Source: Artocarpus heterophyllus (Eukaryota > Streptophyta > Magnoliopsida > Rosales > Moraceae). Taken from it: a stretch of DNA of 64,000 nucleotides. The translations under genes were made by a program, and so were the position numbers. The notes under the pieces are model-generated. The model was given only the letters and a program-made list of their open reading frames with translations, ran no database searches and was not told the DNA's origin. Below, in pieces: positions 12,324 to 24,139 of this stretch (positions are counted from its first letter, which is position 1; each line of letters begins with the position of its first letter). The stretch spans positions 17,879,596 through 17,943,595 of the forward strand of contig CM046342.1 of the NCBI GenBank assembly GCA_025403435.1. The letters are read 5' to 3'.

Positions 12324-13301
12324 CTAAAGTTGCCTCCTCAATTCCTCCATTTCTGCCGGCGCCATCCGATAAGGTGCCATAGAAATTGGTGATGTCCCTG
12401 GAAACAACTCGATACCAAACTTAATCTCCCGATACGGTGGTAACCCTGGCAACTCGTCGGGGAAGACATCCTCGAACTCATCAACCACCGGAATCGCTAC
12501 ACTACTACTCGAAACATAGGGCTCGCAATCTAGATTGGCAAGAAAAGCAAAACAATCTAGATTCCTTCGCCCTCCTAAACACGACTTCATAAGACGCTCA
12601 CTCATTGACCAATCACCACCACCCTGGTAAGTGATCACCGTCCCCCTATCAGACACTAGGGTTACTTTTCTAAGTTGGCAGTCCACGACTGCACTATACC
12701 TGGACAACCAGTCCATCCCTAAGATCACATCATAGGAGCTCATGGGGAGTATAATCAAATCACTTTTCAAAATCTCATCCCCAATCTTTATTTTACAGGA
12801 TTTACACATACAATTTACACACACCCGCCCCAAGGGAGAAGTTATAACTAGGGGTTCATTAAACTCTTCTACTTCTAATCCCAAGGCATGTACAAAAGAA
12901 CTCGAAATGAGAGAATGAGAGGCACCAGTATCGAATAAAACACGAGCTAAAGATCTAGAAACCAAAATCATACCATCGACAACCGCGTTACCAGTCTGAG
13001 AATCTGACCCTCCAGATGCCATTGCATGAACCTGCACTGGCGCCTTTCCTTTTCCTCTACCGACATTACTGGGTCCTGGATTACTCGGCCGATGCTGCTG
13101 AGATGGAGATGATTGCACGCTACCTGTACTCGGCACTCGATACTGAGGAACACTACGTTGAAAATGCTGCGGCTGCTGCCCCCGTGCCGGATATGAGAAT
13201 TGCTGAGGAGAAAACTGTGGATACTGCAACTGCGGGTACTGCGGAGGCGGAGGTAGGGTCTGAGGCTGAGGCTGAGATGAACGACTGGCATCCTCCCCGG
13301 T
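12324..13301 (-). pseudogene. Tekay aspartic protease region
   Basis: A Gln/Pro/Ser-rich linker leads into a retropepsin-like protease with the active-site motif RVLFDTGASHSLIS and the downstream VILGMDWLS. The end joins the RT through FEDVFPDELPGLPP, a typical gypsy connector. Stops at 13302 (toward gag) and 12324 (toward RT) isolate it. The protease of this family processes Gag-Pol inside the particle. Confidence 0.92.
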
Positions 13302-14183
13302 CTACGATCCAAGACGAGCACTCCTGATCGGGCAATTCCTCTTGATGTGTCCGGGCTGCTGACAGAAATGACAATGAAAGCTGTAGGGATTGCTGCGCCC
13401 GCTGCCAGACGAACTGCTGCTGCCACTGGTCGCACCGCCTTGCTTGCCTTTCCCCGGAGCTGGACGACTACTGGTGCTCTTCCTGCCACTCCTCTGTGGT
13501 CCTCCTGAAGCCTTGGCTCGGTCCTCACAATACTGCACGTAATCATTCTCCACGGAGATCGCCGACGACACAAGCTCTCCGAAACTCCTAAGCCGTAGAG
13601 CAACCAACTGCCGCCGAATAGGAGCCTTGAGTCCTTCCTGAAACTTGATGCATTTCTCACGCTCCGATGCCACAGCTGATGGAGCAAACCTAGCCAACTC
13701 GTTAAATTTTGCCTCATACTCCCGAACTGAAAGATCACCCTGCTGCAATCTATAAAACTCAGCTGCCTTCTGATCTCTATACCCCTGCGGAAAATACCGA
13801 TCATAGAACAGCTCCTCGAACTTGTCCCAACTGATATCACCACCGCGCTCCAAACGCTTAGTTTGTTTCCACCAGGTGTTAGCGCCACCCTCGAGCTTAT
13901 ACGCCGCAAACTCCACACGATACTCCTCAGGCACACCAAGGGTATCCAGATGCTTCAAGATCGAATCCAACCAATATTCAGCTAACTGCGGATCCCCATT
14001 GCCATCAAAAGTCAGAATAGACGCCCGCCAAAATTCTTTAAAGAAAGCATGCCGACTACCAACACTGGAGTCTTCCGGTCTAGCCCTGGCTGCCATCTGC
14101 CGGAAAGCCGCAAACATAGACCTCATCATGCTCTCATCATTTCCGAACTCGGCGTCAGCAGTCGAACGACGTCTAGGTGCCAT
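13302..14183 (-). pseudogene. Tekay gag (capsid and zinc knuckle)
   Basis: This is a 293-codon open frame starting MAPRRRSTADAE about 100 bp past the PBS. It contains the retrotransposon gag domain (AEYWLDSILKHL, WDKFEELFYDRYFPQGYRDQ, LSVREYEAKFNELARFAP) and then a Gly/Ser-rich linker. One CCHC zinc knuckle CHFCQQPGHIKRNC is near the end. Gag assembles the virus-like particle and binds RNA. The terminal TAG appears to replace a Gln codon, because the reading continues into the protease linker. Confidence 0.92.
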
Positions 14184-14271
14184 TCTCTCACTTCTGAAAA
14201 CAAAATTTGGACTGTCAGAGGTATTTCATTGTCAAACCTATGTGTGCACAATTCCCAAGGTTCATAACCTT

Positions 14272-14285
14272 GAGCTCTGATACCA
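14272..14285 (-). promoter_or_regulatory. Primer binding site, initiator-Met tRNA
   Basis: The minus strand reads TGGTATCAGAGCTC, complementary to the 3' end of plant initiator-Met tRNA. It lies 3 nt inside the LTR that starts at 14289 and marks the first-strand start. Confidence 0.93.
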
Positions 14286-14288
14286 TTC

Positions 14289-16437
14289 TGTCACGCCCCG
14301 GAGTACGGGAGGTGACGTGGCAGAATATTTAGATTAATTAAAAGAGGATTTAATTGAAATCGAGAGTTTAAGAATCAAATTAAATGAAAATTAAGAAGAT
14401 TTTCCACCACATTTTATAAAAGAATTTGTAAATATTAAGCAAATAATAATAATAAAATAAAAACCGCGAATATGGGTTCCACAACCCACAACTTGTGCAC
14501 ACACATAGTACTGACAATATCATAAATACAATTACAGTCCAATTACAAATAAAGTTAAGTCTTACATGCCTTGATTAAATAAATACAGAATATAAATAAA
14601 TTCTTCTATTGCTCCTGAGTTCGGTCCGAAGAATCTTCTCCAAACCTAAAGGGGAAACCACCTAGGGGAAATTTAAAACAGATAAAACGTGAGCGAAAGG
14701 CTCAGTAGGACTATGTTTTATAAAATCGTTTAATGCAAATAAACATAGTATCGTTAGAAGCTATTCAAAAGGAAACTTAAATAAATAAATAATTTGAGTA
14801 GAACCGTTCTGTCACAGAACAGTCTACTCGTCAAATCAAAACACCATTTTACTTTTACCTAGGCAAACCATGATATCACCACCGTAGTGGCCCAGCTGGG
14901 TTTCGGGACCTGCCCCCAAGGTCGATCGCTACACGACCCGATCTCTGATATGGCATCATGCCCATGTGTTTATTATCATTGTCATTCAAAACCCAATTAC
15001 CGAGTGTTGTCAGTTACATTTATTATGAAGTTCATTTCATAATCACGGTATATTAAAATATAACCGATAAAACCATTTTCAAACAACCGTTGAAAACATT
15101 TTGATAGAAATCATTTTCAAAGCCAAATCATTTCAAAACCAGGCTACCAAAGAAATAGGATAGAAGTCCTACCTCAATACTCGTGCCGGTGCCCCACACC
15201 GTAATCCCGGTCCGCTATACGTTAGCTCCACGGAACCACGAACAATCCTAGATACCAACTAAGTCAATCAATATCTAGTTTGAGACATTCTATGTTACTA
15301 AATCATTTCATGATTTCCTAGTGTGCCATTTGTACCTTTAAAATCATCCTATAAGGTTGGGATTTAAATCAGGGTTCAAAACAGTGAAAACGGGGGAAAA
15401 TCACAAAATTTTCCATGCCTCGGTCGGCCTGTCGGACGCCCTGCTTCGGCCTGTCGAACTGCACAGTTCGGCCTGCCGGAAGCAAGGTTCGGCCTGCCGA
15501 ACATTTCCCCAGATTCGGCCTGCCGGTCGGAAGAACACCGGCCTGCCGATCATCACTCCGGCCTGCCGAACACGAACTTCGGCCTGTCGAATTGGGAAAA
15601 CCCAGAAATCCCAGCCACGGGTTTCTCGATCCCCAAAATCCAAATCTGGATTCCAACCTGTTTTTCTCAAATCCCAGGCATGAAAAACAATTATACTTGA
15701 TAGAAAAACATTCTAGAACATGTTTGGAATCATTTAAACAAGATTTTGACTCAAAATCCTCAAAAATCCGAAAATTAGAAAATGAGGGGAAAAATGAAAA
15801 ATCTTGAATTCAATCCGTTTTTCTTCAATCTAAGCTTAGATTCTAGTTGTTCTAAGTTCATTTAACACAAATCCAAGGTTTTCTAAGCTTAAACAAACTT
15901 AGATTTCAAAAACACACAAAATTGAAAATTTTGTAAAAAATTTAGAAATTTCGAATCTAACCTCGAATCGAAGCTTCAATCCGCGTTCTCGGTTGCCGAA
16001 TCACACCCCCGAGCTTCCTCCTTGCTGTCCCGAAGCTTGGATTCGAATTTGTTTTAAAAATTTTTGAAAGAGATTGAGAGAGAGTGAGCTGCCGAGAGAG
16101 AGAGGGAAGAAAGAGAGGAAACCGGAGAGTGAGGAGAGAGAGTGAGAGAAAGGGAATAAATAGAGAAAATCGGTGGGCGGTTTTACTGTGCGAAAACCAT
16201 TTGCCACCCACGGTTTTGCAAAACAGAGTATTTTTAACATTTTACAAATTGTTGTGTTTTAAAACTCAAAACATCATTTTAAAACAATAAGAAATCATTT
16301 GAATGCATCAATTTAACAAAACAACCAAAATTTCAAAAATCCAACCAAATAGTCTAATAAATGTTAAAACGTTAATTTTGGCACACTAATCCATCATTTA
16401 CATTACATTAACACTAAATAAATTTCGGGACGTTACA
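14289..16437 (-). repeat. Tekay element LTR (5' LTR, right copy)
   Basis: It is near-identical to 7393-9542. Differences include GCGGAAT/GCAGAAT near the start, several C-to-T or G-to-A changes in the CGGCCTGCC array (15424-15590) and a few indels in A runs. It ends GGGACGTTACA and is followed by the second GAAAT. Confidence 0.95.
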
Positions 16438-16442
16438 GAAAT
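16438..16442. repeat. Target-site duplication GAAAT, right
   Basis: This is the second copy of the GAAAT duplication, abutting the last CA of the right LTR. Confidence 0.95.
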
Positions 16443-17900
16443 CCTTGATAAATCTTTGATAAAACCCTGCACGTCCTGAAAGAACTTCGTACTCCTTTTA
16501 CTGATGTCAATGGCGGTAACTTTTCTATTGTTTCAATGTTTGCTCTATCAACCTCAATCCCTTAGACGAAATCCAGTGTCCGAAAACTATACTGTCTCGT
16601 ACCATAAAGTGGTATATTTCCTGATTAAGTAGAAGGTTGGTTTCTTCACATATCTTCGAAAACAACTTTAAGTTGTCAAGAAAATTAGTAAAAGAAGTTC
16701 CAATGATGAAGAAATAATTCATAAAGATTTCTATTATCTGCTACACCATATCAAAGAATATCATCATCATGCATCTTTAAAAAGTGCTTGGTGCATTGCA
16801 AAGACCAAAAGACATACATGGAAAAGCAAACGTGCCATAAGGGCATGTAAATTTGGTCTTTTTTTATCCTCTGATGTTATGGCTATTTCATTATACCTGG
16901 AGTAAAGCAATAATACTCTTGCCCTACTAAACAATGCAATATTTGGTCAATGAAAGGCATAAGAAAATGGTCCTTCTGGTTGGCTTTATTTAATTTCTAA
17001 TAATCTATGAAAATTCTTTAACCCGTGATGGTCCTTGTAGGAATCAAATCATTGTTCTCATTCTTCATTATTGTTCTAATTCTTCAGAGATGGGATATAT
17101 TACCCTTGCATCCAACCACTCTTAACACTTCACAGTGAACCAGTTCCTTCCTTGTTGGATTTAGTCTTCTTTATGCTTCCACTGATGGCTTGCAACTATC
17201 TTCTAATAAAATCTGGTGCATACACATAGATGGACTAATCCCCTTTATATCTGTTAGAGACCATCCAATAGTTGACTTATGCGTTCTAAGCATTCTCAAA
17301 AACCTTTCTTTTTCTTCGTTAGAAAGAAAAGATGATATAATTACTAGATGTGTAGAGGATTCTCCAAGGTAAGAGCAAGGAAGATGATTTGGTAGGGGCT
17401 TGAGCCTAATATATTTGATGGCTTTTCAGTTAATGGGAGTGGCCGTGTAGGGCCTTGTCCTAAAGCTTCAAAATATATTCAGTTGTTAGGAACCAAAGAA
17501 TCCATCCATTTCACAAGCTCCATAAATTCTTGATCTTCCAAAATTGAAGGATTAGGATGAGTCAAACTTGTTTCCAACAAATCGCTAGCTTGGCCAAAGT
17601 GTTCACAAACTAAGGTATTAATTCCATCTATGCGAAAGCAACTATTACTTGTCTCCCGGTACTTGATAGCATTAAAGACATTAAAAAATCACCTCTTTCT
17701 CTTGTACCCTAAGCTGAAGTTCACCCTTTTGAACATCAATAAGTGCTCATACGGTTGCTATGAATGGTCTTCTAAGTAAAATAAGGATTTCCCTATCTTC
17801 TTCCGTATCAATATATCTAAGGCTCGAGGGTTTCTGATTTTATCTAAATTAATCCTATTCAAATTACCTAGTTTAATTAATCAAAATTTATTTTTATACT
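16443..17900 (-). pseudogene. Athila-type gypsy pol relic, upstream part
   Basis: The minus strand keeps, in order, KYIRLKPLPNHLPCSYLGE, a block resembling HKSTIGWSLTDIKGISP, RKDHFLMPFIDQILHCL, then RT pieces near 16840-16740. KICEETNLLLNQEIYHFMV and GHWISSKGLRL follow, then IEKLPPLTSVKGVRS just before the insertion. These are the typical Athila/Tat RT landmarks and continue at 7392 across the Tekay element. Stops and frameshifts are frequent. No LTR could be assigned; the sequence fades into AT-rich DNA near 17900. Confidence 0.82.
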
Positions 17901-19339
17901 GGCAGCGAATTTTTTTAAATTAATCATTAATCTTTCTCAAGCATCAACCTTATATTCCAACAAGCAAATATCCTACATCTCTGTAAAGATTTTGAACTAA
18001 TCAAAATTTATTAAGTAAGAAATTCATAAAGCTGTGCAAGTTTTATAGATATCTCTATCCTATAACAATTCTCATAGTATTTCAATCATGGTTTAATTTG
18101 ATAATCACTTCTCAGTCTCAAATCAAATCACAAATTATATAATTATTGGCCAAATAATCACAAACATTAAGAACAATTGAAATGAAACATATTATTGAAT
18201 AAATATCAATTATTTAAAACTAGAATAAAATTTGAACATTCATAAGGTGGCTAAATCATAGCCCTAGAACGGGAAAACTCGTTCATGATAAATCAGTAAG
18301 AAACCCTAACAATTGTCTTACACATGATGAGAATAAAGAAAAATAGCTGGTAATTGGATGTGAATTGTTGCGTTTTGTCTCCGGATTACGCTGCTCTTCT
18401 TCTCCAAATAGCCAAATTTGTCTCCTCTTGATAGCAACCTTCTATTTGTCAAAAGGTTCTCTAAAAATGCCCTAAAGAGTGTTATTTATACTCTGGGTGA
18501 TACTGCTCCGGTCCAATATAAATATTCACATTGGTGAAACCCAATAGGCGTCGTGGCTTCACGTCTCTAACATACGACGCTTAACACCGATTAGGACTCC
18601 CTCGGGTTGCAACACCAAGCTCCCGACTTTTGCAGAGGCTGCAACAAATAACAACGTCACGGTGCTCAACTTTCTGTATGGTCGTGGCATGCCTTGTTGA
18701 GTTCTTTCTCCTGTTCTATTTTTTTGCACCATTTTTCTTAAAAGCTACAAAATAAAAATAAAACAAATAGAATATAAAATAAAACCATAAAACTAGCTCA
18801 TAACCAAGTAAAGCGGTACTCAAATCATAAGTATAAAACCTACTCATCAATATATCAAGAACGGTTTCACATATTTGCAAAAATAACGAGCTCCAATTTC
18901 AGTTAGATGTTGAGAGGGAGATTAACCAATAAGATTGTAAGGGGAAATTCTACTAAAGCTACATGTTACACTTAGTACTTGTGCGAGCTGAAAAATTTTG
19001 GGTGTCGTTTACACCGCTCATCTTTTGCCTTGTGTTTTTTCTTGCCCATGTGGCTGCCACCACAAATTTTCTTCTTCAAGATCCTCCTGATCCTGGAAAA
19101 TTAATAAATAAATTGGTTTTGCTACATAAGATTCCAAAATATAGAATTCAGGGTTTTCCTTTAATTTGATTTATTCAATATGAAAGTGTGTTTATCCGCT
19201 TCTTTTTGACTTATCTGTTTTCTACTGCATTAGAAGTTTTTTTGTTTGACTTCACCTGTCTTCTTAATTGGCCACGATAATTGCTATAAAAAGGTAGGAG
19301 GCCACTATTCTGGCCTCCCAAAAATGCTCAAAACAAACA
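17901..19339. other. Non-coding stretch without recognisable gene
   Basis: AT-rich DNA. At 18240-18700 there is an LTR/leader-like block (CCCTAGAACGGGAAAACTCG, then TTATTTATACTCTGGG), possibly from the Athila-type element, but no paired copy was found. At 19000-19100 the minus strand has TTTTCCAG followed by a short open stretch (DQEDLEEENLWWQPHG) that could be an exon; I do not recognise it. Confidence 0.35.
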
Positions 19340-19594
19340 TCAGAGTAACTACGATTAATGCTGCAAAACTGTTGCCTTCTGCTGCTGCTGCCGTTGATCA
19401 CATCCCTGAGATGCACCCAAAAAAATAAAATAAAATCATAACATAACTTTGGCTGACAAATCTAATAAGCAGGAAAAGATGAAAATATTATAGAGAAACG
19501 TTAACACCTACTCTCATTGTGTAGCATCCATATTTGAGGGCATTTATAGCATCTAACGCCATCTCCCGGTGAGAGTACTTAACGAATCCACATT
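19340..19594 (-). pseudogene. FCA: FCA-like RRM2 exon fragments, downstream pair
   Basis: Two exon-like segments lie on the minus strand. The 83-nt segment 19512-19594 follows ACATTGAAG (acceptor-like) and encodes CGFVKYSHREMALDAINAL ending in TMR, then a GTAGGT donor. CGFVKYS is the RNP1 motif of an RRM. After CATCTCAG at 19406 the next segment begins GGA TGT GAT CAA, giving TMRGCDQ across the splice. This is the well-conserved RRM2 end of the flowering-time protein FCA. Where FCA goes on to PLIVRFADPK, this copy has an expanded CAG run and then a stop. FCA acts in nuclear RNA 3'-end processing and FLC silencing; this copy appears broken. Confidence 0.62.
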
Positions 19595-19962
19595 CTTCAA
19601 TGTAAGCTACAAGACACTTGTAATAAAAAGAAAGAACATAAGAAGATGAGGCCATAAGCTACAACAATTAATAACCCTTTAACGTGAATAAATAAATAAA
19701 TAAGAAGAGGAAAGAAACATGAAAGAAATAATGTCATAGCGCTACTTGCTATGTTAATTAAATTCATAAAGTATGTACCATGAAATAATACGATGCATGT
19801 GACTACTGATGTAAATCAATTCTTGCTTTTTCAAAATCACATCAAAGTCAGGCTCATTCATACTTGAAATGGAGTTATTTGTTTCCTTTTCTTTTCCTGA
19901 AAAAGACGCACCATTTCCTTCTTTGTATTGGATATTTTAAAAAAAAAAAAAAAAAAAGATCA

Positions 19963-19967
19963 TTAAC
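19963..19967. repeat. Target-site duplication TTAAC, left
   Basis: TTAAC precedes TGTGACG of the left LTR and recurs at 23983-23987. Confidence 0.93.
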
Positions 19968-21879
19968 TGTGACGTCTCATAAAGGGATCTAAGAGTTTTA
20001 AGTAAATAAGATAAAATAAACGAGGTAAATAAAAAAGAGTAAATAAATATATATAGGAAGTAAATAAATATCATCGAAAACAAATAATATCATCGGCGGT
20101 CACCGTCACGTGAATGCCAAGAAGGTGGGGCTGAGATCCTATTCTCATTCACCATCACGTGGATGCTTAACACGAAGGCGGGCAGGTAATTAAAATACAA
20201 TATCAAGAATAATAACACAAAAATATTAAAAATTATCGTCTCTAAGATAAATTAAAAATATACAATTGATAGAGACGAAAAAGACATTAACACCGGGACA
20301 AGTCTACAGTATACGTATCATACCACAGTTTTAGAGAAAATACCATTTCAATCTAAAGAGCTAGGTTTCGATCCTGGGTCCATCCTTCCTCTCCAAACCT
20401 AGAAGGGGGATTTTAAAAATAGGAAAACGTGAGCGGAATGCTCAATAGGATAATTAATTAAAAACAAATTATTTAAAATATCATTCACAAATCATATTTA
20501 ATACAAGAAGTCTCAAAAATTATTTATAAAGATTGATAAATACTTACTTGAATAAATCTTAATAAAACATCACCGTACAGGTTTTGGAAATCCAAAAGAA
20601 ATATCAAAAATACAATTCTTTAAAATCAAAGACAGAAATCATTCTAAAAAGGAAACATTTAAGAAATAAACTTTAGCCAAGACAATTTAAAAAGAGCTAC
20701 CAAAAGAAGGGGTGAAAATATCCTACCTCATTGGAAATCCAATAACATAAGCTCCAAATAAAATCCAACGTATGCTCCATATATGTTCAAGAGCTTAAAA
20801 ACTGCATTTAAAGTCAGAAATCATATTCAACAAATATCATTATGTTAATTTAATTATCAGTGTGCCTTTTGACTCAAAATAATCATAATCCAAAATCATA
20901 ATCCTTTTTGAAACATTTCAAAATCATTAAATATTGAAAACTGAAGTAAAAACACAATTTTCTAAGTTTACACTAGGCCTGCCGCACTGCACAATTCTGC
21001 CTTCTGAACATCCAAACCGGCCTGCCGAACTTTTCCAAGTCCGACTTGCCAAACTCTTGAATCTGATATGCCGAAGATTAAGTTCGGCCTGCTGACCTGG
21101 CAAAATTTGGGGACCCGAGACTTCAAGTTTTGGAGTCCCCAAACTCAAAATAAAATTTTAAAACCTGTTTTTAATTCCCAGATCATGAAAATCACGTAGA
21201 AATCATAGAAAATCATAGTAGAACAAGTTTAAACCATTTTCCCAAAATTTAAACTCAATTTCACCTTTGATTTGAAAATCAAAGAAAAATGTAAAAACTT
21301 GATTAAATCAATTTTTGTTCATATAAAGCTTAGATTCATGTTAAAACAAGTCCTACAAACTTATATTAAATGTCATTCAAGCTCATCAAACCTCGAGTCG
21401 CAATATACAAAGAGATTCAAAACGAAATTCAAAAATTTTGGAGAGAAAAAGGCTAACCACAAATTTGAACTTTTTGAAGACGATTTTTGGCTTTAATCTT
21501 GTTTTTTGGATTCAAATCAACTAGCATAAAGCTTAGGATTTGAAAATTTTTGCAAAGAAGAGGGAGAGAGAGATTTGCATAGAGAGAGAGACGAGAGGGA
21601 GCCGAGAGAAACAAGAAAGAAAAGGAAAGGAAAGAGAAAGAAAAATAAGAGAAAAAGAGAGAGGGAAAACAATAAAAGGTCAAGGGCATTTTCAAAATTA
21701 TGGAGAAAATGTGGGGAAAAAATATCATTTGGTATTTTAAGAACTAAAAATCAATTTTTAAATATGACAAATGCAACAAAATTTTAAATAACTGAAAATT
21801 AACGTAAAAAATTACACTAGCACACTTAATAATTAAACTTAATATAACTAACCTTACTTTAAAATTCAGAGGCGTTACA
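19968..21879 (-). repeat. LTR of deleted element, left copy
   Basis: Starts TGTGACGTC and ends GGCGTTACA. It carries CGGCCTGCC-like motifs at about 20978-21100, several already decayed, and a GA-rich tract at 21555-21670 like the Tekay LTR. It differs clearly from its partner (many point changes and indels), so it is older than the Tekay insertion. Confidence 0.9.
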
Positions 21880-22060
21880 ATCCACCCTCCTTAAAAGAAA
21901 TTTCATCCTCAAAATTTAAAAAATAAAAAATTTATAATGATAAATAACACTGTGTACTAAAACTTAACTGTAATGACAACTGTCCCGACATAAAACTTGA
22001 AAAACCAAAACAAAATAGTGAAAATCTCATAGGTTCAGTTCCCGAAAGATCTGAAGCCTA

Positions 22061-22073
22061 GGCTTTGATACCA
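22061..22073 (-). promoter_or_regulatory. Primer binding site of deleted LTR element
   Basis: The minus strand reads TGGTATCAAAGCC, one base off the initiator-Met PBS consensus TGGTATCAGAGCC, two bases from the LTR that starts at 22076. Confidence 0.88.
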
Positions 22074-22075
22074 TT

Positions 22076-23982
22076 TGTGATGTCCCATAGGTCTGGGAGT
22101 TTTAAGTAAATAAAATGAAATAAACGAGGTAAATAAAGAAAGAGTAAATAAATATCATTGAAAACAAATAATATCATCGATGGTCACCGTCATGTGAATG
22201 CCACGAAGGTAGGGCCGAGATCCTATTCTCATTTACCATCACATGGATGCTTACCATGAAGATAGGCAGGTAATTAAAATACAATATCAAGAATAATAAT
22301 ACAAAAATATTGAAAATCATCGTCTCTAAGATAAATTAAAAATATACAATTGATAGAGACAAAAAGACATTAACACCAGGACAAGTCGTACAATACACGT
22401 ATTATACCACAGTTTTAGAGAAAATACCATTTCAATCCAAAGAGCTAGGTTTTGATCCTAGGTCTATCCTTCCTCTCCAAACCTGGAAAGGGGATTTTAA
22501 AAACAGGAAAACGTGAGCGAAAGGCTCAGTAGGATAATTAATTTAAAACAAGTTATTTAAAATATCATTCACAAATCATATTTACTACAAGAAGTCTCAA
22601 AAATTATTTATAAAGATTGATAAATACTTACCTGAATAAATCTTGATAAAACTCACCGTACAGGTTTTGGAAATCTGAAAGAAATATCAAAAATATAATT
22701 CTTCAAAATCAAAGATAGAAATCATTCTTAAAAGGAAATATTTAAGAAATAAATTTTGGCCAATACAATTTAAAAGGGGCTACCAAAAGAAGGGGTGAAA
22801 ATATCCTATCTCATTTGAAATCCAATAACATGAGCTCCAAATAAAATCTAACGTATGCTCCATATATGTTTAAGAGCTTAAAAACTGCATTTAATTAAAA
22901 TCAAAAATTATATTCAACAAATATCATTATGTTAATTTAATTATCAGTGTGCCTTTTTGACTCAAAATAATCATAATCCAAAATCATAATCCTTTTTGAA
23001 ACATTTCAGAATCATTAAACGTTGAAACCAAAGTAAAAACATAATTTCCCAAGTCTACAGTTGGCCTGTCGAACTGCATAGTTCGACCTTCCAAACATCC
23101 AGACCGGCCTGCCAAATTTTTCCAGGTCTGGCCTGCCGATCAAATGAATCCGGCCTGCCGAACTCTTGAATCTGGCATGCCAAAGATCAAGTTCGGCCTG
23201 CCGAACTTGCAAAATCTAGGGACCCGAGGCTTCAAGTTTTGACGTCCTCGAACTCAAAATCAAATTTTAAAACTTGTTTTTCAATTCCTAGATCATGAAA
23301 ATCACATAGAAAGCATAGAAAATCATAGTAGAACAAGTTTAAACCATTTTACCCAAATTTAAACTCAATTTCACCTTTGATTTGAAAATCAAAGAAAAAT
23401 ATAAAAACTTGATTAAATCAATGTTTGTTCATATAAAGCTTAGATTCATGTTAAAACAAGTCCTACAAACATATATTAAATGTCATTCAAGCTCATCAAA
23501 CCTCGGGTCGCAATATACAAAGAGATTCAAAACAAAATTCAAAAATTTTGGAGAGAAAAAGACTAACCTCAAATTTGAACGTTTTTGAAGAAGATTTTTG
23601 GCTCTAATCTTGTTTCTTGGCTTCAAATCAACGAGAATAAAGCTCGGGATGTGAAAATTTTTGCAAAGAAGAGGGAGAGAAAATTTGCATAGAGAGAGAG
23701 ATGAGAGGGAGCCAAGAGAAACGGGAAAGAAAAGGAAAGGAAAGAGAGAGAAAAATGAGAGAAAAAGAGAGAGGGAAAAAAATAAAAGGTCAAGGGCATT
23801 TTCGAAATTATGGGGAAAATATGGGGTAAAAATATCATTTGGTATTTTAAGAACTAAAATTAAATTTTAAATATGACAAATGCAACAAAATTTTAAATAA
23901 CTTAACATCAAAAATTACACTGGCACACTTAATAATTAAACTTAACATAACTAATCTTACTTTAAAATTCAGAGGCGTTACA
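22076..23982 (-). repeat. LTR of deleted element, right copy
   Basis: Starts TGTGATGTC and ends GGCGTTACA, followed by TTAAC. It contains a denser CGGCCTGCC-type cluster at 23060-23206 and the GA-rich tract at 23660-23780. Confidence 0.9.
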
Positions 23983-23987
23983 TTAAC
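23983..23987. repeat. Target-site duplication TTAAC, right
   Basis: Perfect second copy of TTAAC, confirming the end of the deleted LTR element. Confidence 0.93.
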
Positions 23988-24139
23988 TATCAGTAAGACA
24001 CATGACCTAACTGCAGGAAATATTAGAGAATTATAATATAACTAATGAAGCTATGAAGGCAAGCTTTCACCAACAGTATGACCAAAATATAATGCCTTTT
24101 CCTCTCAAGAAAAAAAAATCAGGAGCAGTTAGAGCACGC

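Larger units (their letters stand above)
7393..16437 (-). mobile_element. Complete Tekay/Del-type Ty3/gypsy LTR retrotransposon
   Basis: The element is 9,045 bp with LTRs of about 2.15 kb starting TGTCACG and ending GTTACA, a perfect GAAAT duplication, a PBS for initiator-Met tRNA (14272-14285) and a polypurine tract next to 9542. Gene order on the minus strand is gag, protease, RT, RNase H, integrase and a degenerate chromodomain-like tail, as in Tekay/Del chromoviruses. By eye the two LTRs differ at only about two to three dozen positions, so insertion is fairly recent. Five in-frame stops mean this copy cannot make a full polyprotein. It sits inside an older Athila-type RT gene. Confidence 0.96.
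19968..23982 (-). mobile_element. Internally deleted LTR element (LARD-like, Tekay-related)
   Basis: Two LTRs of about 1.91 kb enclose only 196 bp (21880-22075), and a perfect TTAAC duplication flanks the whole 4,015-bp unit. The interior keeps a polypurine tract (CCACCCTCC on the plus strand), an AAATTTCATCCTCAAAATTT block like the one preceding the Tekay tract, and an initiator-Met PBS. There is no coding capacity. LTR ends (TGTGA...GCGTTACA) and the shared AACGTGAGCG block tie it to Tekay-type elements. It must have been mobilised by enzymes supplied in trans, or lost its interior by later unequal exchange. It sits in an intron of the FCA-like relic. Confidence 0.9.

Noticed and set aside
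19428..19460. Small gene at 19246-19428 (plus strand)
   Set aside because: Lies antisense over the FCA-like exon and its CAG run; no domain.
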